DNA of 64,000 nucleotides from Halomicroarcula saliterrae. Its GTDB lineage: Archaea > Halobacteriota > Halobacteria > Halobacteriales > Haloarculaceae. The position numbers were made by a program, and so were the translations under genes. Shown one piece after another: positions 44,337 to 52,808 of the stretch. Under the pieces are notes generated by a model, which searched no databases, was not told where the DNA came from, and saw only the letters and a list, made by a program, of their open reading frames with translations. The DNA lies in NCBI RefSeq assembly GCF_031624395.1, contig NZ_JAMQON010000007.1:62001-126000 (forward strand). The letters are read 5' to 3'. Positions within the stretch are counted from its first letter, which is position 1; each line of letters opens with the position of its first letter.

Positions 44337-45139
44337 GCGCCGACAGCCGCCAGTTCCAGCGCCTGCTGGGCTTTATCGAGGCCGAGATGGAGTTCGAGTC
44401 CGGGTTCTACAACGACGCGTATCTCGACCGCCGCATCACGGCCCGGATGCGACGGACCGACACCGACAGCTACCGGCAGTACAAGCAGCTGCTCCAGCGC
44501 GAAGACGACGAGCGCGATGCCCTGCTCGACTCCCTCTCTATCAACGTCACCGGGTTCTTCCGGAACCCCGAGGCGTGGGAGGCGCTGCGGCCCGTCCTCC
44601 GGGAGCTGACCGCGAACAACCGGACGGTGCGGCTCTGGTCGGCCCCGAGCGCGGACGGCCGTGAACCGTACTCGGCGGCGATGCTCGCGCTGGACGACCC
44701 GGAAATCGACGCGAGCCGTGTCGAGATTCTCGGGACCGACATCAACGCCGACATCCTCGATGCGGCCCGGGCGGCGACCTACGAGACCTCCCACACGACG
44801 GATATCGCCGAGGAGCTCGCCCCGCTCGACAGCTACGCGGAGTACGTCGAGGAGGAGGGCAACACCTTCCGCGTCAAGGACCGCGTGACGGAGATGGTCA
44901 CCTTCGAGCAACACGACCTCATCCGCGGCGAGACGAAGCGGGACTTCGACCTCGTCTTCTGTCGGAACCTGCTCATCTACATCGACGCCGAGTTCAAGGT
45001 GCCCATCTTCGAGACCATCCACGGGTCGCTGCAAGCGGATCGGTATCTCATGATCGGGATGACCGAGACGCTCCCCGCGGAGTGTCGCGAGGAGTTCGAG
45101 CCGGTGGACAAGCAACACCGCATCTACCGACGGGTATGA
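44333..45139 (+). CDS. cheR: Chemotaxis methyltransferase CheR
   Basis: SAM-dependent receptor glutamate methyltransferase of 268 residues. The N-terminal helical domain is followed by SINVTGFFRNPEAWEAL, the SAM site RLWSAPSADGREPYSAAM, LGTDINADILDAAR and FDLVFCRNLLIYID. The usual Cys of the SAM loop is replaced, as is common in haloarchaea. ATGA overlaps join it to cheA and to the HEAT-repeat gene. Confidence 0.95.
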   Translation: MSADSRQFQRLLGFIEAEMEFESGFYNDAYLDRRITARMRRTDTDSYRQYKQLLQREDDERDALLDSLSINVTGFFRNPEAWEALRPVLRELTANNRTVRLWSAPSADGREPYSAAMLALDDPEIDASRVEILGTDINADILDAARAATYETSHTTDIAEELAPLDSYAEYVEEEGNTFRVKDRVTEMVTFEQHDLIRGETKRDFDLVFCRNLLIYIDAEFKVPIFETIHGSLQADRYLMIGMTETLPAECREEFEPVDKQHRIYRRV

Positions 45140-46368
45140 GCCTCTATCAACTCGAACGCGACGGCGACGTCCAGGAGCTCATCCGCGTCCTCCGGGAGAC
45201 GGACACGGAACGGGTCCAGCTCCGGGCGGCGGAGTTGCTCGGGAACTTCCCGGACCACGACGACCGCCGGGACGTGGTCAACGCGCTCGTAAGCGCCGCG
45301 AAGCGAGACAGCGACGCGGTGACGGCGGCAGCCATCGACTCGCTGGACGAGCTCGGGGGCGACGCCATCGAGCAGCTCATCGGGAGCATGGCCGGCGTCG
45401 ACCTCGACGCGGACGCGGCCGACTGGATGAAAGCCAAGGCGTTCGTGCGGGCGCTCGATTCGGACGTGCCAGAGCTGCGGATGGCCGCCGCCAACGGGCT
45501 GGGGCGGCTGGAGGAGGCCGACAGCGTCCCGAAGCTCGCCGAGCGGTTCGAGGACCCGGACCCGCGGGTGCGGGCACGGGCCGTCCGTTCGGCCGGGAAA
45601 ATCGGCGATTCGCGGGCGACAGACCCCCTCGAATCGCTGTTGCGTGACCCGAAGGGCTCGGTGCGACGGGAGGCCGCCGAGGCCCTGGGCAACATCGGGA
45701 ACCGGCAGGCGCTCCAGACGCTGTTGCCGATGTACGAGGACGACAACGAGCAGGTCCGGCGCATCGCCGTCGGCGCCTTCGGCAACTTCGAGAACGACAA
45801 GCCGGTCGACTACCTCGTCGAGGCGCTCTCGGACGACTCGGCGGCCGTGCGGCGAACGGCGGTGTACTCGCTCGTCGAACTGCTCTCGAACGTCCCGACC
45901 GACCGGAGCCACGACATCCGCGACACCGTCGTCGAGACGCTGTCGAGCACGGACGACCAGAGCGTCGTCGTCCCGCTGGTCGAGATACTGGAGGAGAGCA
46001 CGCAGGCGGCCCAGCGGCGCAACACCGCGTGGCTGCTGGGTCGGGTCGCCGGTCAGGCCGAGCGGGGCCGCGTCATCGACTCGCTGGTCGAAGCGCTGGC
46101 GGACGACGACCAGATGCTCCGGCAGTTCGCCGCCACCAGCCTGGCCGAGCTGGGCGGCGAGGACAACATGGTCGAGCGTCGGCTGTTGAAACTCGTCGAG
46201 GACGACGGCGTCGACCCCGCGGTGAAGGGACAGGCCATCTTCACGCTCGGGAAGGTCGGCGGTGACCGCTCCCGGAAAGTGCTCGACAAGCTCATCGACG
46301 ACACCGAACACGACGTCGTCCGGAAGAAGGCCTTCTCGGCCATCTCGAAGCTCGGGGGCCGGATATGA
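45136..46368 (+). CDS. HEAT-repeat (PBS lyase-like) protein of the che cluster
   Basis: A 410-residue protein built from about 11-12 HEAT/PBS-lyase repeats, with lines such as VRRIAVGAFGNFENDKPVDY and VRREAAEALGNIGNRQALQT. It resembles the Halobacterium protein OE2401F, reported to bridge the Che system and the archaellum with CheF. The start is the ATG at 45136 (MSLYQLERDGDVQELI), overlapping the cheR stop. It should act as a scaffold, with no enzyme motif. Confidence 0.88.
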   Translation: MSLYQLERDGDVQELIRVLRETDTERVQLRAAELLGNFPDHDDRRDVVNALVSAAKRDSDAVTAAAIDSLDELGGDAIEQLIGSMAGVDLDADAADWMKAKAFVRALDSDVPELRMAAANGLGRLEEADSVPKLAERFEDPDPRVRARAVRSAGKIGDSRATDPLESLLRDPKGSVRREAAEALGNIGNRQALQTLLPMYEDDNEQVRRIAVGAFGNFENDKPVDYLVEALSDDSAAVRRTAVYSLVELLSNVPTDRSHDIRDTVVETLSSTDDQSVVVPLVEILEESTQAAQRRNTAWLLGRVAGQAERGRVIDSLVEALADDDQMLRQFAATSLAELGGEDNMVERRLLKLVEDDGVDPAVKGQAIFTLGKVGGDRSRKVLDKLIDDTEHDVVRKKAFSAISKLGGRI

Positions 46369-46428
46369 GCGGTCCGTCGGCCGAGCCGGTTAAGATGAGT
46401 GAGGGCGAATAGGAGGTATTCCGGGTAG

Positions 46429-47298
46429 ATGAGCGGGGAACACGCACTGGTCGACACCAAGGGGAAGTTCGTCCAGGTCGTCACGGACGGACGCAAGCGA
46501 AACGACATCGAGTGGCTACCGGGTCGCATCCTCCTCTCGAACAAGCGGCTCGTCCTCGCGACCAACGACGGCAAGCGGACCGTCCCGCTGTCGAAACTCA
46601 CCAGCGTCACCGCCAGCCAGATGAACCAGCAGCTGGCACAGGTCGACGGCTACGTGAAGCTACAGGCCGGCCGGGACGCCTGGCTCGTCTCCGCGGCTGC
46701 GGCCGAGAAGTTCGAGTCGGCGCTGTACAGCACGCTGCTGGACCAGATCGTCGTCCTCGTCAAACACCCCGCGCTGAAAGGCGGCGTCGTCCAGGAGGCC
46801 ACCTGGGAGAAGGCCCGGTTCAAGATAGACGAGGAACAGGACGACACCGTCAACATCGCCATCTCCAGCGGGACGTTCGTCGAACTCGACATCGACGACG
46901 TGGGCACCGTCGAGCAGAAACAGAAGGAGATTCGCGGGCAGGAGCGGCCGCTCCTGGAAGTCGAACACACCATCGACGGGACCTCCGTCGAGACCCACAT
47001 CTCCGGTTCGCCCCGGCACGTCTCGCTCATCGGCGGGCTCGTGCGGCAGGGCGAGCAGCGCAACGCCGCCGACGACGTGGACCTCTCGGACGAGGAGACG
47101 CAGGTGTTGATGGCGCTGTACTCGGGCATCTCCCCGTTCAAGATTCCCGACTTCGTCGATATGGACATCGACGAGGTCGAGGCCGTGTACGACCGGCTGA
47201 TGGAGGCGGATATCCTAGAGCCCGTCCGGACCCGCCGGGAAGTGCAACTGGAGGCGCGCGGACGGTCGATTGCTGGAGACGCTATCGCGGACCAGTAG
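46429..47298 (+). CDS. cheF1: CheF1, Che-archaellum connector (DUF439)
   Basis: A 289-residue protein of the CheF/DUF439 family, which in Halobacterium binds CheY and the archaellum base. Segments include GRILLSNKRLVLATNDGKRT and IRGQERPLLEVEHTIDGTSV. A C-terminal winged-helix-like region carries EETQVLMALYSGISPFKIP. It follows the HEAT gene by 60 nt. A homolog lies at 52.8 kb. Confidence 0.88.
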   Translation: MSGEHALVDTKGKFVQVVTDGRKRNDIEWLPGRILLSNKRLVLATNDGKRTVPLSKLTSVTASQMNQQLAQVDGYVKLQAGRDAWLVSAAAAEKFESALYSTLLDQIVVLVKHPALKGGVVQEATWEKARFKIDEEQDDTVNIAISSGTFVELDIDDVGTVEQKQKEIRGQERPLLEVEHTIDGTSVETHISGSPRHVSLIGGLVRQGEQRNAADDVDLSDEETQVLMALYSGISPFKIPDFVDMDIDEVEAVYDRLMEADILEPVRTRREVQLEARGRSIAGDAIADQ

Positions 47299-47423
47299 CG
47301 CCCCCGGTGGCCGAGCCGAGGGCGGCTGGCCGAACACGGGACCACGTCGGAGCGGGGCGACCTGTCAGCCGATTGGGCGACGGAGCCCCCGCGTTTATGT
47401 GGACCCGGTCGGACAGACGGGAC

Positions 47424-48038
47424 ATGGCTGACACCGACGGCGGTTCGGACCGGTTGAGCGACTCGAATCTCTTCGTAACCGTCTCGGGCCCACCGGGGTC
47501 GGGCGTCACCACGCTCTGTGAGGGGCTCGCCTCGGCGCTCGACTGTGGCTACGTCTCGGGCGGGGAAGTGTTCCGTGAGATGGCCGAAGAGAGGGATATG
47601 ACCCTGACACAACTCATCGCGGAGGCCGGCACGTCCGAAGAGATCGACCGGGCGCTGGACCGGCGCCTCCGGACCATCTCCGAGAAGTGGGGGGCCGCGA
47701 ACAAGGCCTTTATCCTCGAATCCCGGCTGGCGGGGTGGGTCGCCGGCAACCGCGCGGACCTCCGTATCTGGCTCGACGCGCCGGCGGACGTCCGCGCCGA
47801 CCGGACCCAGGACCGCGAGGAGATGACCGCCGAGATGCAGGTCCGGGAGGTCATCGAGGAGTCCCGCTACGAGTCCTACTACGACATCGACCTCTCGGAC
47901 CGCTCCTTTTACGACCTCGTGGTCAACACCGGTCGCTGGAGTCCGGCCGGGACGCTCGACATCGTCCGCTCGGCCATCCGCGAGTACGACCCAGCTATCG
48001 ACGAGGGGTCGTTCGAGACTGCCGACCTCGAGATATAG
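47424..48038 (+). CDS. Cytidylate kinase-like NMP-kinase fold protein lacking the Walker lysine
   Basis: A 204-residue protein resembling archaeal (d)CMP kinases. The N-terminal loop reads VSGPPGSGVTTL, where the invariant P-loop lysine position (residue 28) is Val. The remaining pattern is cmk-like: GYVSGGEVFREMAEERDMTL, DRALDRRLR, ILESRLAGWVAGNRADLRIW and DRTQDREEM. Without the lysine it may be inactive as a kinase or use another residue. It starts at the ATG at 47424. Confidence 0.75.
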   Translation: MADTDGGSDRLSDSNLFVTVSGPPGSGVTTLCEGLASALDCGYVSGGEVFREMAEERDMTLTQLIAEAGTSEEIDRALDRRLRTISEKWGAANKAFILESRLAGWVAGNRADLRIWLDAPADVRADRTQDREEMTAEMQVREVIEESRYESYYDIDLSDRSFYDLVVNTGRWSPAGTLDIVRSAIREYDPAIDEGSFETADLEI

Positions 48039-48132
48039 GAGCGGTCAGTACAGTCAGCGTGAACAGCTGCCTGAAATCCACGACGGTCGGAAATTAACAG
48101 ATATATCCGACAACCGCGTATCCCTACGTGAT

Positions 48133-48450
48133 ATGCACTTCTGTGACGAGTGTGGTTCGATCATGCACACGGAGGGCGACAGGTGGGTGTGTCGCTCCTG
48201 TGAGAACGAGGAGCCGCGGGACTCGCAAGCAGAAGCGGCGATGGCGACCCGGGACGGACAGCGAGACGACGGGGCACCCGCCGTGGCCGACGCGACTCAG
48301 GACGCCACCGAGACGATGCAAGAGCCCTGTCCGGCGGACGACTGCGACGGCAACCGGGCCTCCTACGAGATGCTGCCGAAGCCGGGCGGCTCCTACGAGG
48401 TTCGGCTGTTCACCTGCACAGCGTGTGGCCACAAGTGGCGCGAGTCCTGA
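48133..48450 (+). CDS. tfs: TFS-like zinc-ribbon transcription factor
   Basis: A 105-residue protein of the archaeal TFS/RPA12-like type. The N-terminal zinc ribbon is MHFCDECGSIMHTEGDRWVC with CRSCE, followed by a variable hinge. The C-terminal ribbon is PCPADDCDGN...FTCTACGHKWRES. The Asp-Glu hairpin that triggers RNA cleavage in TFS/TFIIS is not visible in the C-terminal ribbon. It may be a non-cleaving paralog. Confidence 0.8.
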   Translation: MHFCDECGSIMHTEGDRWVCRSCENEEPRDSQAEAAMATRDGQRDDGAPAVADATQDATETMQEPCPADDCDGNRASYEMLPKPGGSYEVRLFTCTACGHKWRES

Positions 48451-48574
48451 GACGGGTCTCGCGACCCCGCCGCGGTAATATGCACAGACGTACTGAGCGG
48501 CCGGGTCACGGCATGGCTGGCGGAACAAACGGGCTGTCGTGCCACGTCGTAACGGGCGGTTGTGAAACAGTCGG

Positions 48575-50095
48575 TCAGTCGCTCGCTTCTTCGCCACCGT
48601 CAGCCATCGCAACCGCGTCGGCGAGCCGGTCGAAGTCGAACGTGGCCGTAGAGAGGCGAGCGGCCACGACGGTACAGGTCGAGGAGACGACGACGGCGCC
48701 GCCGAAGGCGGTGAGATACAGCGGGTCGGCGGCGGGCAGCAGGTCGCCCACGAACGGGACGGCCGTGATGACGCCCCGGAAGTCCGGGAAGAAGGCCAGC
48801 CCGACGGCCAGACCGGCGAGACTGCTGGCCAGTGCGCCCCGGCCAGTGAGCCGCCGGGAGTAGAGGCCGTAGATAAGTGGGACGGCGACGGCGGCGCCGA
48901 GCAGGTCCGCGAAGAAGAAGAGGCGGAGGACGCTACGAGCGCGGAGGCTGACGTAGATAGCGGCGACGGCGACGACCAGCGTCAGGAGGCGGGCGCCGAG
49001 CCGCAAGGTCCGGTCGTCCGGGTCGGCGAGCAGTCGCGGGAGGTCCGCGGTGACCAGACTGGCCAGCGCCGAAAAGAGCGAGTCGACGGAGCTGACGACG
49101 AGCAGGAGGGCGAGCAAGACGACGCCCAGCAGGACGGCCTCGCCGAACGCGCTCTCGACGAGGGCGAAGAAGGCCACGTCGGCGTTGTACGCCGAACTGG
49201 TGATGTCGGTGACGACGCTGCCCTGTCCGACGGCGACGACGCCGAGCAGCGCGGCGACCACGACGATGGCGCCGTTGAGCACGGTGGCGTTGCGAAAGCC
49301 GCTGGCGACCGTTCGACTACTGCGCCCGGCGTAGATGCGTTGCCACCAGGTCTGGTTGACCATCTCGGCGCCGAAGATGGCGAACGCGAGCGCGAGCCCG
49401 AACTGGAGGCCGGCGGCGTCGGTCGGGTCGAGCAGCGCCGGGTCGGCGGCCGCGACGCCCGAGACCGCAGCGCTGGGCCCGCCCACGGCGAGGACGACGC
49501 CTCCCGCGACGATAGCCAGTAGCGGCACGACGAGCACGGCCTGAACAGTGTCGGTGACGATGGTCGCCCGGAGGCCGCCGTAGCCGGTGTAGAGGAGGAC
49601 GAACCCGCCGACGAGGACGGCCGTCTGCCACTGGGGGACGCCGGCGACCAGCGAGAGCGCGGCCGCGATGCCGGTGAGTTCGGCGGCGACGAAGACGAAC
49701 ATGTACAGCGCGCTCACGAGGACGACGAAGCCGTACATCGCCGGGCCGTAGCGGGCGTGGGCGTACTCCGTCAGCGAGTGGCCCTCGGGGAGCAGTTCGC
49801 GCACGCGCGGGCCGAGCTTCGAGTAGACGAACATCGGCACGGCCGTCCCGATGCCGTAGCCGACGACGGCGGCGATACCGAAGCCGGCCCCGGCTTCGGG
49901 GGCCGACAGCAGAATCCAGACGCCCATCGACGAGGCGACGAGCGTCGCCGTGGTCCGACCCGGGCCCATCGAGTTGCGCGCGGTGAGGAACTCGTCCGTC
50001 GAGCGGTCCCCTCGTCGGGTGTACCAGATGCCGAGGGCGGCAAAGCAGACGAGCGTCGCCACCGTCAGCCCGAGCGCCAGCGTGGTGCCGACCAT
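48575..50095 (-). CDS. Sodium:solute symporter family transporter
   Basis: A 506-residue member of the SSS family with about 13 membrane helices, starting MVGTTLALGLTVATLVC. Typical segments are TDEFLTARNSMGPGRTTATL, LVGGFVLLYTGYGGLRATI and VSSVDSLFSALASLVTADLP. It is coupled to the upstream tenA-like gene by a one-base overlap (TGATG) in a thiamine locus, so thiamine, HMP or a degradation product is a likely substrate. That specificity is inference. Confidence 0.85.
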   Translation of the reverse strand: MVGTTLALGLTVATLVCFAALGIWYTRRGDRSTDEFLTARNSMGPGRTTATLVASSMGVWILLSAPEAGAGFGIAAVVGYGIGTAVPMFVYSKLGPRVRELLPEGHSLTEYAHARYGPAMYGFVVLVSALYMFVFVAAELTGIAAALSLVAGVPQWQTAVLVGGFVLLYTGYGGLRATIVTDTVQAVLVVPLLAIVAGGVVLAVGGPSAAVSGVAAADPALLDPTDAAGLQFGLALAFAIFGAEMVNQTWWQRIYAGRSSRTVASGFRNATVLNGAIVVVAALLGVVAVGQGSVVTDITSSAYNADVAFFALVESAFGEAVLLGVVLLALLLVVSSVDSLFSALASLVTADLPRLLADPDDRTLRLGARLLTLVVAVAAIYVSLRARSVLRLFFFADLLGAAVAVPLIYGLYSRRLTGRGALASSLAGLAVGLAFFPDFRGVITAVPFVGDLLPAADPLYLTAFGGAVVVSSTCTVVAARLSTATFDFDRLADAVAMADGGEEASD

Positions 50096-50868
50096 CAGCG
50101 GTCACCGCCGGTTCCCGGGGTCTCGGGAGAGTGGTTCCCTTCGTAGGCCGCGTCGAAGAAGGCGGCTTCGAGGTCGACCGTCCGACAGAAGAGTTCGGCC
50201 AGTCCAGCCTGACGGCGCTCGCTCGCAGCGGCGCCCTCGCGGTCGAGCTCTGTGCGGAGCCAGCTGACGAAGGCCTCGAACTCGGGGACGGCGTGCAGCT
50301 CTATCCACTCCCGCAGGTAGAACCGGTCGGGGCCGTCGGCCGTGGCGAGGCCGTCGTCGGTCGCCCAGGTCAGGTAGACCCACTCGGCGGGCACCAGCAC
50401 GGCGAGCGTCTCGGCGTAGTCGCCCTCGCGAGCCGCCCGCAGGAGGAGGTCACGGAAGGCCGCCGTCGACGCGGTCAGTGTCGGGTCTTCGTAGCGGGGT
50501 TCGGGGACCGCCAGTGCCTCGAAGGAACGCCGGAAGTAATCGTCCTCGTCGCTGGTGACCGTCGCCAGAAAGTCGACGAGCCGCGCCTTCGCGTCCATCG
50601 TCGGCGCATCGCCGACGGCGTAGCCGAAGACGCCGACCAGCGTCTCGACGAAGGCGTAGTCCTGCAGGAGATAGCGCCGGAAGACGGCGTCGTCGAGCGT
50701 GTCGTCGTGGAGCTCGCGGACGAACTCGTGGGCCGTCGCATCGTCCCAGGCGTCGCCCGACTGCGCGCGGAGCCAGTCGGTAAAGCGGGGGTCCTCCCGG
50801 TCGCTGGCGTAGTCGGCGTAGGTGGCCGGCACGTCCGCCGGGGACGCCCCGTCACCGCGACCGCTCAT
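50095..50868 (-). CDS. TenA-family protein lacking the catalytic cysteine (TenA_E-like)
   Basis: A 257-residue TenA-fold helical protein, co-transcribed with tenA and the symporter. At the position of the TenA catalytic Cys the sequence reads LVPAEWVY (Ala161-Glu162) in place of LLPCMWGF. This is the pattern of the Cys-less TenA_E group, which salvages pyrimidine moieties by a different chemistry. The ATG at 50868 overlaps the tenA stop. Confidence 0.8.
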   Translation of the reverse strand: MSGRGDGASPADVPATYADYASDREDPRFTDWLRAQSGDAWDDATAHEFVRELHDDTLDDAVFRRYLLQDYAFVETLVGVFGYAVGDAPTMDAKARLVDFLATVTSDEDDYFRRSFEALAVPEPRYEDPTLTASTAAFRDLLLRAAREGDYAETLAVLVPAEWVYLTWATDDGLATADGPDRFYLREWIELHAVPEFEAFVSWLRTELDREGAAASERRQAGLAELFCRTVDLEAAFFDAAYEGNHSPETPGTGGDR

Positions 50869-51530
50869 ATGCCCCACCCCTCCTCGCGCCAGGCGGCGTC
50901 CCAGAAGCGGTACTCGTAGCGGGCGGAGGTGTCGAAGATGTCCCGGTAGCGCTCGCGCTCGGCCTCGGTGGCGTCTTCGGCCACGTCGTCCATCAGCTGT
51001 TTGCACCACTCCGTGAGGTCGGAAAAGTCCTCGCCGGCGTACGTCTCTATCCACTCGCTGTAGCCCTCGTGGTCGGGCCGGCCGGCGGCGTCGAGTCGTT
51101 CGGCGGTCTCGTTGAACCCCCACATACACGGGAGCAGGGCGGCCACGAGGTCGCCGAAGGTGCCCGTCGCGGCGACCCGGACGAGGAAGTCAGTGTACGC
51201 CTGCGTGGTCGGGGACGGCTCCGTGGCTTCGAGGTCGGCCTCGCTGATGCCGAAGTCGGCTGCGTAGGCCCGGTGGAGGTCCATCTCCGTGTTGATGGTC
51301 GAATCCAGCAGTTCGGCGAAGGTGCTCATCCGCGCCAGGTCGGGGGCGTTGGCGGCGCCCAGCGCGAACACGCGGGCGTACTCGACGAGATAGACGTAGT
51401 CCTGCCGGACCCAGTAGCGGAAGGGCGATTCGTCGAGGGTCCCCTCGCCCAGCTGTTCGACCATCGGGTGAGCGACGGTGGCGTCCCAGACGGGGTCGCC
51501 GATGTCAGCCAGTTCGTCGGTGAAGCTCAT
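50865..51530 (-). CDS. tenA: Aminopyrimidine aminohydrolase / thiaminase II TenA
   Basis: A 221-residue TenA from the ATG at 51530 (MSFTDELADIGDPVW). Catalytic Cys135 is in LLPCMWGFNE, and the Tyr/Glu region YSEWIETYAGEDF and FRYWVRQDYVYL are conserved. It hydrolyses formylaminopyrimidine and related thiamine breakdown products to HMP. It is the first gene of tenA, tenA-like, symporter. The promoter TATA box lies about 26 nt upstream (minus-strand CTTATATCAC). Confidence 0.93.
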   Translation of the reverse strand: MSFTDELADIGDPVWDATVAHPMVEQLGEGTLDESPFRYWVRQDYVYLVEYARVFALGAANAPDLARMSTFAELLDSTINTEMDLHRAYAADFGISEADLEATEPSPTTQAYTDFLVRVAATGTFGDLVAALLPCMWGFNETAERLDAAGRPDHEGYSEWIETYAGEDFSDLTEWCKQLMDDVAEDATEAERERYRDIFDTSARYEYRFWDAAWREEGWGI

Positions 51531-51568
51531 GGGCGAGTGTGGGCGGCCCACCGTGATATAAGCTAGTG

Positions 51569-51585
51569 GTATAATCTACTTATAC
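51569..51585. promoter_or_regulatory. Inverted repeat between tenA and thiR promoters (candidate ThiR operator)
   Basis: GTATAA-TCTAC-TTATAC, a perfect inverted repeat with 5-bp spacing. It sits between the leaderless TATA boxes of tenA (about 51552-51561) and thiR (about 51604-51612). The position suits a shared operator for the ThiR repressor. Confidence 0.6.
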
Positions 51586-51634
51586 AGCGGCGGCGGGCCG
51601 ACAATATAAGACAGCGCTCCCCGAACGGCGGGGT

Positions 51635-52552
51635 ATGTCGCTCCGGCTGCCCAGCGAAATCGTCGTCGAGGACGTGTTGCCGACGCTGCGGGTGCTGCTG
51701 GCCCGCGAACTCGGCGAACACGGGCTGACCCAGCGGGAGATAGCCGAGCATCTCGGGGTGACCCAGGCGGCCGTCTCGACGTACGTCAGCGGCGAGCCGG
51801 AACTGGAGTCGCGAATCGCCGAGCATCCCCGAACCGCCGAGACCGTCGCGTCGGTCGCGGCGGGGCTGGCCGACGGGGAGATGGACGGCTACGACGCGCT
51901 GGCCGCGGTGCTCGAACTCGTCCGGGCCTTCGAGGACCGCGGTCCCATCTGTGAGCTCCACGAGGAGGCGATGCCCGAACTGGAGGGGCTGGGCTGTGAC
52001 CTCTGTGTCCGGGGCGCGAACCCGGAGCTACACACCGAGCGGGCGGTGCTCGACGACGTGCGCGAGGCCGCCCGCGTGCTCGCGACCAGCCCCGGCGTCG
52101 CCACGGCCGTCCCCAACGTCGGCACCAACGTCGGGACCGCGTTGCCCGAGGCGACCGAGGTCGCCGACGTGGCCGCGATTCCGGGTCGCATCTACGAGAT
52201 GGGCGGCCGGGTCGAGGTGCCCGCCAACCCCGAGTTCGGCGCGTCCGAGCACGTGGCGACCACGATTCTGGCGGCGATGGCCGAAGCCCCCGACCGCCGG
52301 GGCGCGGTCAACCTCGCCACCGACGACGCCGTCCTCGACGCGGCCGAGACACGCGGTCTCGACCGGATGGCGTTCGAGGCGGGCTACGAGAACCGCGGGG
52401 ACCGGCTCACCGAGCAGTTCGGGGAGCGCGGTTCGGTCCCCGACGTGCTCTTCCATCGGGGCGCGTTCGGCATCGAACCGATAACCTACGTGCTGGGCGA
52501 GACCGGCGCCGACGCCGCGCGGCTGGCGGCGGAACTGGTCGCGGACGAGTGA
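51635..52552 (+). CDS. thiR: ThiR, thiamine-responsive transcriptional repressor (HTH-ThiN)
   Basis: A 305-residue regulator. The N-terminal HTH (GLTQREIAEHLGVTQAAVS) is at residues about 30-48, and the C-terminal ThiN domain covers residues about 125-300. Its substrate-binding segments are VGTNVGTALPEATEVADVAA and ATTILAAMAEAP. The same ThiN fold is thiamine-phosphate synthase when fused to ThiD. In archaeal regulators it senses thiamine phosphate. It is divergent from the tenA operon, its likely target. Confidence 0.9.
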   Translation: MSLRLPSEIVVEDVLPTLRVLLARELGEHGLTQREIAEHLGVTQAAVSTYVSGEPELESRIAEHPRTAETVASVAAGLADGEMDGYDALAAVLELVRAFEDRGPICELHEEAMPELEGLGCDLCVRGANPELHTERAVLDDVREAARVLATSPGVATAVPNVGTNVGTALPEATEVADVAAIPGRIYEMGGRVEVPANPEFGASEHVATTILAAMAEAPDRRGAVNLATDDAVLDAAETRGLDRMAFEAGYENRGDRLTEQFGERGSVPDVLFHRGAFGIEPITYVLGETGADAARLAAELVADE

Positions 52553-52808
52553 GGAGTAGCGGTACGGTGGGCCGAGCGCGGCCTCAGTGCCGCGCTGACG
52601 GGGAAGGGCAGGGCTGTAAGAGTGGGCATCCGGGGGCTGCGCGGTCGCGTGCGACCGCGAATGCGAACGGTGAAGCCGTGAGCAAAGCCGCCGGTTCCAC
52701 CGCGGCGAGCGGACTGCCGCGCGGCTTCGCCGCGCGAAGAAGCCGCCACGCAAGGCGTGTCGAGCGCCGTCGGCGCAGGACCGCCGGAGCGTGCAAAACG
52801 TAGGTGCG
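52553..52808. repeat. Palindrome array between thiR and cheF2
   Basis: Non-coding, 256 bp, between convergent genes. The palindromes are GCGGTCGCGTGCGACCGC near 52643-52661, GCGCGGCTTCGCCGCGC at about 52719-52735, and AGCGCCGTCGGCGC near 52762. The linkers GCGAAC, GTGAGC and the core GGTTCCACCGCGGCGAGC (52693) match the arrays at 11.1 and 25.1 kb. The right edge GTGCAAAA also ends the 25.1-kb array. Confidence 0.7.
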
